Of a stretch of DNA of 64,000 nt, positions 8,291-15,957 are shown in pieces. Made by a program: the position numbers and the translations under genes. Each line of letters opens with the position of its first letter. The first letter of the stretch is position 1. The notes under the pieces were generated by a model. That model saw nothing but the letters and a program-made list of their open reading frames with translations, was not told the origin of the DNA and ran no database searches. The stretch comes from Legionella_C sp048541585 (GTDB lineage Bacteria; Pseudomonadota; Gammaproteobacteria; Legionellales; Legionellaceae). Where the stretch lies: assembly GCF_048541585.1 (NCBI RefSeq), contig NZ_CP183303.1, positions 868,001 to 932,000 of the forward strand, read 5' to 3'.

Positions 8291-9369
8291 AACTCGGTAT
8301 TTTAGGTGGTGGACAACTTGCAAGAATGTTGGTTTTGGCTGCGCACTCCTTAGGAATTCGTACCCTATGCTTTTCACCTGATCCCAATCCCTGTGTGCGG
8401 CATTTAACTCGTCTGGTTTCAGCATCATTTAGTGATGAGAAAGCACTTACTGCGTTTTGCAATGAAGTCGATTGCGTCACTTTTGAAACGGAAAATATAC
8501 CCTTAGCTTGTGCTGAATTCATTGCCAAAAAAGTTCCATTTTATCCCACGACTAAAGCGCTCCGAATAACTCAAGATCGATTTTTGGAAAAAGCATTTTT
8601 AAACTCATTAAAAATAAAAACAGCTCGTTTTACTGCGATTGAAACGCAAGAGGAACTGCAGGATACCTTTATAAGCTGGAATAGCTCTGCTATCTTGAAA
8701 ACAAGACGGTTAGGCTATGATGGCAAAGGACAGTATATTCTTCATCAGTTGTCTGACTTAGCAAGAGCCTGGGAATTGATGACTTCTTGTGATTTGATTT
8801 TGGAACAGTTTGTTCCTTTTGAAGAGGAGGTATCGCTTATTGCGGTGAGAAATCAGCATGAAGAGATTCAATTTTATCCCCTTATTAGAAATCAACATCA
8901 TCAGGGCATCCTTCAATGGTCCGAAGCCCCGTTAGATAATCATTTATTGCAACAAAAAGCTCAAAATATTGCTAAAACGATTATAGATTGTTTGGACTAT
9001 ATCGGCGTCATAACCATCGAATTTTTTCACAATAATGGCGAACTAATAGTCAATGAAATTGCTCCTAGAGTCCATAATTCGGGGCATCTAACCATTGAAG
9101 GAGCAATAACCAGTCAGTTTGAAAATCATTTACGTGCAATTTTTTCTCTACCTTTAGGCCTTACGGAGCTTATGAGTAATTGCTTTTTAGTCAACTGTCT
9201 TGGCAAGATGTTCCCCATCCAATCGTGCCTTGAGATACCGGGTCTCCATTATCATGATTATGGCAAAAAATCGCATCCTAAGCGTAAGGTTGGACATATT
9301 ACTTTAATTGATAAAAATCGTGACCGATACCAAGACAGTAAGCTCAAGCTCATAAAAATGCAAAAATGA
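8287..9369 (+). CDS. purK: N5-carboxyaminoimidazole ribonucleotide synthetase PurK
   Basis: 360 residues, full length for PurK. It starts KLGILGGGQLARML, the typical Rossmann-like N-terminus of ATP-grasp PurK. It contains ILKTRRLGYDGKGQ (ATP-binding loop), LEQFVPFEEEVSLI, and NEIAPRVHNSGHLTIEGA with the metal-binding Glu/Asn and substrate residues. It uses ATP and bicarbonate to turn AIR into N5-CAIR, the substrate of the mutase encoded just upstream. The start overlaps the stop of purE in ATGA. It appears intact and is probably co-transcribed from a promoter before purE. Confidence 0.97.
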   Translation: MKLGILGGGQLARMLVLAAHSLGIRTLCFSPDPNPCVRHLTRLVSASFSDEKALTAFCNEVDCVTFETENIPLACAEFIAKKVPFYPTTKALRITQDRFLEKAFLNSLKIKTARFTAIETQEELQDTFISWNSSAILKTRRLGYDGKGQYILHQLSDLARAWELMTSCDLILEQFVPFEEEVSLIAVRNQHEEIQFYPLIRNQHHQGILQWSEAPLDNHLLQQKAQNIAKTIIDCLDYIGVITIEFFHNNGELIVNEIAPRVHNSGHLTIEGAITSQFENHLRAIFSLPLGLTELMSNCFLVNCLGKMFPIQSCLEIPGLHYHDYGKKSHPKRKVGHITLIDKNRDRYQDSKLKLIKMQK

Positions 9370-9472
9370 GTGTACTATGGCTCCAATTGGTTGAACAATT
9401 TCAGTTATAAACTATGATTTTTAATAGTGAGGCTATAATAATTGATGATGATTTCTTTTATATTGGAGCATA

Positions 9473-9526
9473 ATGAAAAATAAAAGATCAAAGAAAGGAA
9501 AACAAGCTCAAGACAAAAGCTGGTAA
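9473..9526 (+). CDS. very short basic ORF, probably truncated
   Basis: A 17-codon frame (MKNKRSKKGKQAQDKSW) follows a TTGGAG box and ends exactly where sequence resembling an IS110-type end begins (TAATGTAATGAACC). It may be the 5' stub of a gene cut by that insertion. No function can be given. Confidence 0.25.
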   Translation: MKNKRSKKGKQAQDKSW

Positions 9527-9965
9527 TGTAATGAACCATCCCACCTACTGAGTTGGCAAACATGTGTTATCAGCTTAGTATAAAAATTGGAAAATTTTAA
9601 ACTAAGTGGGAGGTTCAAGCATGAATATTAGCGTATTAGGGGTAAATATAGCCAAGAATATTTTTCAATTACATGGAGTGGATAGGCTATTAAAAAAGCG
9701 AGTTGAGTGCACTAAATTAACTGAATATATTGCTAATTTACCATCTTGTACTATTGTAATGTAGTCATATGGTGGGTCAAATTACTAGGCGGGTTTTTAA
9801 AGATACGTCCATACTGTAAAATTAATTAGCTCTCAGTTTGTTAAACCTTTTGTTAAGACCAATAAAAATGATACTAATGATGCAGAAGGAATAGTTGAAG
9901 CAGCAAGCCGCCTATCAATGCACTTTGTGCCGATTAAACAAGTAGAGAGCAACAGGATATTTAGT
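9527..9965 (+). pseudogene. decayed IS110-family transposase
   Basis: A frame starting at ATG 9621 after GGGAGG gives MNISVLGVNIAKNIFQLHG, the N-terminus of an IS110-family (DEDD) transposase; the first catalytic Asp is changed to Asn (GVNIAKN for GVDIAKN). It continues with several stops and a shift into KPFVKTNKNDTNDAEGIVEAASR and MHFVPIKQVE, all typical of the family. The C-terminal transposase domain is absent. The flank at 9524-9545 resembles a sequence at 53910-53931, which may mark another lost copy. Confidence 0.75.
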
Positions 9966-10055
9966 CATTACATCGTTAAAGTTATTTCAGCTCAATTGAA
10001 TAATGGTTATTTCTGACGTATTATGCAAAGCAAATTATTTAGCTTTATTATTTTT

Positions 10056-10841
10056 TTAATAATAAGGACGTATAGTGCCACCATCAATATGAATATTATT
10101 TGCTGTTATTTCATTAGAACCACTGGATTTTAGAAAAAAGTAAATAGTTTTCACAACCCCATGTACACTGGCTAATTTTCCTAAAGGTGCGGTTGAAGTT
10201 TTTTCGCGTAATACCTCTGTAAATAGCTTTGACTTTGCTTGCGCTTCGATCTCGAGTTTTTTATTGTATGTTTGTGTAGCTACTTGTCCTGGTGAAATTG
10301 CATTAAATCGAACTCCCTTAGGGCCGTAAGTATCAGCAAATGTTTTTAAACAACCAGCCCAAGTGGTACGGATATCATTAAAAGCCTCCCAATTTGGATT
10401 GGAAATTGGTTGCTTACTTGAAGTACCGGAAATTAGTATGACCGATTTTAAACTACTTTCCTCCATACATGGCAATAGCTGTTGAAGCAAAAAGCGAGGT
10501 CCTGTAAAACAATCCTGCATAACCTTATTTAAAGTGTGAAATTGTTGAATGGGATCATCTGGTAACACAGGTGGTCTTGGCGGCATCAATACAATACCAT
10601 CAATACCCTGTAGCTTAGTTTGTGCTATTAGTTCATTCATTGTTTCAGGAACACCCAGATCAGCACAATAGAAATTAACATGTACGTCTGGATAAGATGT
10701 TGTAATTTTTACAGAGAGATTTTTTAGTTTTTCCAAGTCACGTCCTGTAATAATTAAATCATGTCCTTTTTTTGCTAAATATAAACATAATTCGGTACCA
10801 ATATCACCTGTACTACAGGTAATTAAAAAACGTCGTTTCAT
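10056..10841 (-). CDS. short-chain dehydrogenase/reductase with altered active site
   Basis: 261 residues, the normal SDR length. The nucleotide-binding motif is TCSTGDIGTEL (the TGxxxGxG region), NFYCADLG is the acidic-residue strand, ILISGTSS holds the catalytic Ser, RFNAISPGQVAT follows the active-site helix, and the C-terminus is IHIDGGTIRPYY. The expected YxxxK catalytic pair appears as Phe154-xxx-Arg158 (WEAFNDIRTTW), so the usual proton donor is missing. It may be a divergent SDR with another chemistry or a binding protein. It is monocistronic, with no helpful neighbours. The fold is secure; the substrate is unknown. Confidence 0.82.
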   Translation of the reverse strand: MKRRFLITCSTGDIGTELCLYLAKKGHDLIITGRDLEKLKNLSVKITTSYPDVHVNFYCADLGVPETMNELIAQTKLQGIDGIVLMPPRPPVLPDDPIQQFHTLNKVMQDCFTGPRFLLQQLLPCMEESSLKSVILISGTSSKQPISNPNWEAFNDIRTTWAGCLKTFADTYGPKGVRFNAISPGQVATQTYNKKLEIEAQAKSKLFTEVLREKTSTAPLGKLASVHGVVKTIYFFLKSSGSNEITANNIHIDGGTIRPYY

Positions 10842-11012
10842 AAACCAAGGCTCTACAATTAATTATTAAAGTGATTATAACTGCATAAAGTTAATGTGTG
10901 ATTTCACAAATTTTTGGGGATTTTATATTTATTTCTTATTTAAATCGATTTGTTTTTAAATGAAATTTAATGTACTAATATTATACCAATCTTTGTCTTG
11001 ATTGCAAATTAG

Positions 11013-11157
11013 AGGCAAGTTGTAAAAATAAACTTGTTGTGTACTAATCGAATTTAGGTGGTTATTTGTATAAGTTTAAAAAATCAATCTGATTTTAAAT
11101 GGTGTCATTTTCATGGTGAAGTCATTTTGGAGTGCGTGCGCTGGTATTATAACTTTA
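11013..11157 (+). mobile_element. IS6-family left-end remnant
   Basis: It starts with AAGTTGTAAAAATAA, a decayed left terminal repeat, and runs into a frame resembling the transposase N-terminus (SDFKWCHFHGEVILECVRWYY, compare VDFKWRHFHGEVILQCIRCYC in the intact copy). It is cut off after about 145 bp, next to the hairpin at 11161. Confidence 0.7.
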
Positions 11158-11160
11158 TAG

Positions 11161-11189
11161 AGTCTCAAAAAACTTCGTTTTTCAAGACT
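11161..11189. terminator. stem-loop related to the dispersed motif
   Basis: AGTCTCAAAAAAC pairs with GTTTTTCAAGACT (11 of 13 positions) around a TTC loop. It contains the same TTTTTnGAnAC elements as the dispersed GGTCG hairpins. It may act as a terminator upstream of the toxin-antitoxin locus. Confidence 0.45.
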
Positions 11190-11322
11190 TACATTTTCTT
11201 TTTTTGAAATCTATAGAGGAGCTGCATCCTAAAAAAATTTTATTTTAAACCACAGCCATTAAGCATTAATAACTATTTGTAATTATAACACTAGGTGATA
11301 TAATTATTTAAAAGAGAAAAAT

Positions 11323-11700
11323 TTGGAAATATATAAAATCAATGCTTTTTCTGAGTGGGCTCAAGAGAAGAGTACAAGGTTTCTGATCAGGTGCTTATAA
11401 ATGCAGTCTTAGAAATGAATAATGGTTTTTTTGATGCTAATCTGGGCGGTAATGTTTATAAAAAAAGAATTCTACTAGATAATAAAGGTAAGCGAGGCGG
11501 CGCAAGGACTATAGTTGCCTTTAAATTTAATAATAAAGCTTTTTTTTATATATAGTTTTGCAAAAAATAAAAAATCTAATATTACTGATAAGGAACTTAA
11601 GGCCTTAAAAAAATTAGCCAAACTTTATTTTTCTTTATCAGATATAGAAATTATGAATGCATTAGATTCTGGCAATCTAATTAGAGTAGGTGAAAAATGA
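11323..11700 (+). pseudogene. HigB/RelE-like toxin with two frameshifts
   Basis: Three frames together give one toxin of about 125 residues. It begins from TTG with EIYKINAFSEWAQEK, continues with VSDQVLINAVLEMNNG, GGNVYKKRI, KRGGARTIVAFKFNNKAFF, and ends with YSFAKNKKSNITDKELKALKKLAK and NLIRVGEK. This is the layout of the RelE-type toxins paired with HigA/NadS-like antitoxins. The first shift lies near 11370. The second lies in a run of eight T in GCTTTTTTTTATATA near 11540, where one T less restores the frame. The 3' end overlaps the antitoxin start in ATGA. As sequenced, the toxin cannot be made. Confidence 0.7.
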
Positions 11701-12002
11701 AAAAATCAATTTTAGATGTTGTGCATGGGTCTGCTAAAGGTCTTTATGATGCTGGTATTGTAGACGCTACTACAATGCATGAATTTGATGCATTATGTTT
11801 GCCTCCAATTAAGTCTTTTACAGCGCAAGAAATTAAAACTTTGCGTCTAAAAGAGCATGTCAGTCAAGTTGTTTTTGCTAAATATTTAAATACATCGCCA
11901 TCAACTGTTCGCCAATGGGAACAGGGGGAAAAACATCCAAGAGGTACCTCTTTAAAATTATTAAATTTAATAGCTGATAAAGGGTTAACTATTTTAGCAT
12001 AA
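11697..12002 (+). CDS. HigA/NadS-like antitoxin, XRE family
   Basis: 101 residues. The N-terminal arm (SAKGLYDAGIVDATTMHEFD) is typical of antitoxins of this group, followed by a Cro/CI HTH (SQVVFAKYLNTSPSTVRQWEQG) and a short helical end. It starts four bases inside the toxin frame, so the pair formed one operon. It should neutralise the toxin and repress the operon, but the toxin gene upstream is frameshifted, so this is probably an orphan antitoxin. The downstream gene is convergent. Confidence 0.85.
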   Translation: MKKSILDVVHGSAKGLYDAGIVDATTMHEFDALCLPPIKSFTAQEIKTLRLKEHVSQVVFAKYLNTSPSTVRQWEQGEKHPRGTSLKLLNLIADKGLTILA

Positions 12003-12044
12003 ATAACTTTAGTGAAAGCAACTTGCATTTTAAGCATTCAAACA

Positions 12045-12074
12045 GACTCAAAAACGGTCCTTTCTTGAGACCTT
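12045..12074. terminator. hairpin between convergent genes, dispersed motif copy
   Basis: ACTCAAAAACGGTCCTTT followed by CTTGAGACC contains CTCAA/TTGAG and GGTC/GACC pairings. It lies between the 3' ends of the antitoxin and the minus-strand HTH-repeat gene. Related sequences flank the 3' ends of the other copies of that gene family (15932 and 45050), so it was duplicated along with them. Confidence 0.45.
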
Positions 12075-12084
12075 ATCTAAGCGA

Positions 12085-14217
12085 CTATTTTGCTACTTTA
12101 GGCTGTGGTACTTGCTTAAACCCATCCTCGATGGCTTCTTCCGGGGCAGCTCTTTTACCTTGTAAATTAAAAAAAGTTGGCAGGCTTTGAAGTGACGATG
12201 AATTAGTCGCGCTTTTATATTGTAAAGCACTTTCTTCAATCTCAACGCTAGGCCCGCTATCTTGAACTTCTGTTGTGCTTTCTTCACAAGAAACCGCCGT
12301 TGACTCTTGCGCAATGAGGTCAGCTGGCCAGGATGTTAGCTCGTCTAAATTAATGTCTTCACTGAATGTTGCTTCCTCTAAAGTAACCACTTCAGTAGAA
12401 GCTACATCGTCGTGTTCAGGATAGGGCGATTCTTCAATGGCTTCGCTAAAAGAATTAATAAAGTCTAGGGGTAAATCCGTATGGTCTTCCAGTACCATAG
12501 GATTACTATTTTCAATGGTTAAATCATCAGGATTTACCATTAAATTCCTTTGAGCTAAGCTTGCGTTTTTATGATTAACTTCTGTAGGAAAACTAGAGGA
12601 TACTGCATCATGTTTGGGATAAGGTGATTCTTCAATAGTTTCCTCAAAGGGATCAACTACGCCCGCAAGAAAATAGATATCATCTTCAATGATATCTAAC
12701 ATGGCTAATAGGGTTTCTTGCGGTAGTTCATTATCATCAAAATCTGAGGCATTTGATAAAGCGCGTGAGGAGGGTGCTCTACGGCGCGCTGATGCATTAT
12801 TTTCTTTAGCATGGAGTACATAATTACAAAATTCGGTCGTAGATAAAGATTTTAAGTAGTCAAATGTTAAAACGGAGTCAACTACCAATAACTTGTCTAG
12901 AAAGTGCTTTACTGCTTTATAACGACAGCCTAGCTTACTTGCAGCTGTTGTGACATCAGGAGAATTTTTTATAGCATTGTGAATTTTTTCTAACGCGAGC
13001 TCTCGAAAAACTAGCTTCTCAATCATAGGCGCTTCTTCATATACACCCGGATAAATAGTGCTTATTTCATTGCTTGGTGTATCCTTTAACAATTGATAGG
13101 TTAAAGGTATTCCTAGGTGAGGTAACCGAGTAATATAAATAGCTAAAATTTGCTTATAAGTACTTAACTTAGTGGCAGCATCAGCTATATCATTGCTAGC
13201 AAGAATTATTTGATGAATCTCTTTGAAGGTACGCTGTTTTAATGGTATTTTACGTAGGGTTGGAATAGCTTCATAGTCACCAGGATAAATCGTCATGATA
13301 TCTTTTTCCTCGGTGTCTTGAAGTCGTTTGTAAGTCAACGGCTCGTTTATAAAAGGCAATTGATTTAAGTAAGATTGGAATGTTTCAGGCATTACGCCTA
13401 AGCAACTTGCCGCATCTGAAATACCACTACTAGCACGAATGACTTGATGAATTGCTTTAAAGGTACGTTGTTTTAAGGGTATTTTAACAAAGATTGGAGT
13501 AGCCTCATAGTCACCAGGATAAATGGTCATGATATCTTTTTCCTTGGTTTCTTTAAGTCGTTTGTAGGTCAGTGGCTCGTTTATAAAAGGTAATTGGCTT
13601 AAGTAAGCTGTGAGTGTTTTAGTCTGAACGCCTAAGCGACTTGCCGCCTCTGAAATAGTCGCACTAGCCCCATTAGCACGGATTGCTTGATGAATCTCTT
13701 TAAAGGTACGCTGTTTTAACGGTATTTTAATAAGCGTTGGAATGGACTCATAGTCACCGAGATAAAAATTTTTTATCTCCTGTTCAGATTTACTTTTTAA
13801 TAGTTGAAACGTTAACGATTGCTCAATATGAGGCAACTTACTTAGATAAGAACTTAACGTTTTGTCATTAACGCCTAAGCGAGAAGCGGCAGTGTTTATG
13901 TTATCGCTGGTTAAAATTGTTTCATGAAGCGATTTAAAAGTACGCTTCGCTAACGGCGTTTGGTCAAATGTAAGTTTGGCATCACAATCACCGGGAAAAG
14001 ATTTTTCTAAATCAGCGGGTTTAATCTTTTTTATTGAGCCATACGTGAAAGGTTTTTGATAGTAGGGTAGTTGTTTAAGGTATTTTTGTAGGGTGTTTTG
14101 ATTTGTAGTTAATTCTTTAGCAGCTTGAACTGGGTCCTTGCTGTTTCTAATTAAATTATGTAGTTCGCGGAAAGTAAGTGCCTCGAATTTTTTACGAACT
14201 ATATCTCGACCAGCCAT
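12085..14217 (-). CDS. tandem HTH-repeat protein, 6 modules, acidic C-terminal tail
   Basis: 710 residues from ATG 14217 (MAGRD), chosen because AAGGCGGG precedes it; a longer frame to 14238 exists. I do not recognise the family. Residues 15-470 are six tandem modules starting at about 15, 93, 171, 252, 330 and 407. Each begins TFKEIHQAIRAS-like, has an HTH-like core (AASRLGVNDKTLSSYLSKLP), then PLTYKRL, a KDIMTIYPGDYEAIP segment and IPLKQR. The core resembles Fis/resolvase-type HTHs, so DNA binding is plausible but unproven. Residues about 475-710 are Ser/Asp/Glu-rich with IEESPYP blocks and end with GKRAAPEE and KQVPQPKVAK. No signal peptide or membrane segment. A 7-module paralogue lies at 15958-18330. 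The acidic tail with a final basic patch could be a translocation or targeting region; that is inference. Confidence 0.8.
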   Translation of the reverse strand: MAGRDIVRKKFEALTFRELHNLIRNSKDPVQAAKELTTNQNTLQKYLKQLPYYQKPFTYGSIKKIKPADLEKSFPGDCDAKLTFDQTPLAKRTFKSLHETILTSDNINTAASRLGVNDKTLSSYLSKLPHIEQSLTFQLLKSKSEQEIKNFYLGDYESIPTLIKIPLKQRTFKEIHQAIRANGASATISEAASRLGVQTKTLTAYLSQLPFINEPLTYKRLKETKEKDIMTIYPGDYEATPIFVKIPLKQRTFKAIHQVIRASSGISDAASCLGVMPETFQSYLNQLPFINEPLTYKRLQDTEEKDIMTIYPGDYEAIPTLRKIPLKQRTFKEIHQIILASNDIADAATKLSTYKQILAIYITRLPHLGIPLTYQLLKDTPSNEISTIYPGVYEEAPMIEKLVFRELALEKIHNAIKNSPDVTTAASKLGCRYKAVKHFLDKLLVVDSVLTFDYLKSLSTTEFCNYVLHAKENNASARRRAPSSRALSNASDFDDNELPQETLLAMLDIIEDDIYFLAGVVDPFEETIEESPYPKHDAVSSSFPTEVNHKNASLAQRNLMVNPDDLTIENSNPMVLEDHTDLPLDFINSFSEAIEESPYPEHDDVASTEVVTLEEATFSEDINLDELTSWPADLIAQESTAVSCEESTTEVQDSGPSVEIEESALQYKSATNSSSLQSLPTFFNLQGKRAAPEEAIEDGFKQVPQPKVAK

Positions 14218-14238
14218 ATTATCCCGCCTTAATAACAT

Positions 14239-14603
14239 GTAGTATAATTATTATACAGAATAATTATTAAATTTATATTAAATGAGGTACTAGGGGTAGT
14301 GTTACAAAACACTCAATAGGGCGTAGTTCAGTTATAGATATGAAATAACTAACATCTTTGTGGTTTAAATTAAGTTCTTTGGGAATTAGGACATAAAGAT
14401 AATAATTTTTGCTCAGTGAAATTAACCACAACAACTCTAAATAAGCTAAAAGCTAATTATCTTATTACCATGAATAATTAAAATCAATTTGGAGAAAATT
14501 GAAATTAGAACAGTAAGTTACTTAAGGGTCATTTTTGAGACCCTGCTATTTTAAAGACACAAATTTAGCGCTCCGTATTGCCCTTCAAATATAATTATAT
14601 TGA
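14239..14603. other. intergenic region with conserved promoter area
   Basis: It holds the upstream region of the 12085-14217 gene, including the AT-rich block ATAATTATTATACAGAATAAT at its left edge. Very similar blocks precede the genes at 15958-18330 and 45079-45633, so this looks like the family promoter. GGGTCATTTTTGAGACCC at 14526-14543 is a small hairpin of the dispersed motif type. No coding sequence is visible. Confidence 0.5.
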
Positions 14604-15798
14604 CTTAAATATATATTAATTGTTAAAATATTATACATATATTTTAGAGTTACGGTTACGCCCCCATCCAAATTAAAAGGCTTTAAATTTTCTACTATTC
14701 ATAAGGTCATTATAGAGAGCTCTAATTTAGTTGATGCTGCAGAGAAGCTAAAGGTGCGTCATAATGCACTTAAGGAGTACTTAAGAGACGTCTCGTTCGA
14801 CAGCCTAAATCGTGCAAATTTGCGCTATGGCGAGATTAAAAAATTATCGCCTCGCGCCATGAGGGAAAGATATGGTCAAGCGTATGACAAATATTTAGAA
14901 ATACTTCCAAAAAGCAGGCCAGAAGATTACCCATTTAATGTTATTCATAATGCTATCAAATGTCATAAAAGCATGCGAGGAGCCGCTGCTAAACTAAATA
15001 TATCGAACGCGACTCTATATACTTATTTAAATGACTTTTTCCGTAGTAACACAGACTTAGATTTTGACAAATTACAAGCAGCCTCAGAGCAAGAATTGGA
15101 AAAAAGATTTGGGCCTAGCTATAAACAATGCTGGGAACGTGGAGACGAATTAATACCTAGGTCTCAATTTAAAGCGCCCCTAATTAAGCGATCATCAATT
15201 TTACTCCATGGCTTAGGAAATGTAGGGAGCTTATTAGATTGGCTTATGGAAGTGGAGATGTCGACTTTCAGGACAGATTACGACGATAAAGAATTAGATG
15301 ACTTATTAAAAGAGTTAAGAGGGACTACTTCGACTTCTCAAAATATTACCCCATCCTATACTATACCTTCGTATTCCTATACCATACCGAATACAGCAGC
15401 AATAGACGAGGAAATACCTAACCTAACTAGGTATGACTCCTCCCTGTATTGTTCTAATAAGCTAGAAAGTTATAGCCTAACATTTATTGATAATAATAAA
15501 CTCTGTTCTATCCCCTTACTTTCAGACCAATATGGTAGACTATATGAAACAAGCGCAATACCAAGCTACTCCTTTTACGCAGAACAGATCAAGTCTATTT
15601 AGCGCATTTTTCTTATCCTTCAACGCGTATACAACCACAAAGGGCAGAGGCGCCAAGGCAGCCTACCAATACAAAGTATCCGGCTTATGAAACCCTATCC
15701 ATGTATGGCTTATTTCCAAAACCGCAAAAACATCCTAACAATCAAGTATTTGAGCAAGAAAGTTATTACCAATTTGATTCCACTAACAATAACTAATA
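14604..15798 (+). pseudogene. decayed HTH-repeat relative, opposite strand
   Basis: The open frame has two modules related to the large HTH-repeat proteins. The first reads FSTIHKVIIESSNLVDAAEKL then KVRHNALKEYL; the second reads PFNVIHNAIKCHKSMRGAAAKL then NISNATLYTYLNDFF, with the following Y.. and KR segments. The only usable start, GTG 14754, would cut the first HTH in half, so the 5' end looks lost. After the acidic segment (TDYDDKELDDLLKELRG) comes a Ser/Tyr/Pro-rich tail to a stop at 15602. A different frame from about 15580 continues in the same compositional style (AHFSYPSTRIQPQR ... YETLSMYGLFPKP) to a stop near 15798, suggesting a late frameshift. The tail differs from those of the minus-strand paralogues. 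Confidence 0.6.
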
Positions 15799-15929
15799 GT
15801 TAAAAGTGATTAAACCAATACGTCTAAAGTGAATAGAGGCTAATAAAATGTATAGATTGATAGCAGTGTATTTATTTTAATACACTCAAACGGGTGCCTT
15901 ATCAAAGAAGTAAAATATAATAGCAGTTA

Positions 15930-15951
15930 TTGGTCGTTTTTTAAGACCCAA
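15930..15951. terminator. hairpin between convergent genes
   Basis: TTGGTCGTTTTTTAAGACCCAA pairs TTGG(G)TC with GACCCAA around a T-rich loop. It sits between the plus-strand decayed gene and the 3' end of the minus-strand 7-module gene and is another copy of the dispersed motif. Confidence 0.45.
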
Positions 15952-15957
15952 TTTAAG

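Noticed and set aside
7936..8528. Minus-strand ORFs opposite purE and purK
   Set aside because: Antisense shadows of well-conserved metabolic genes.
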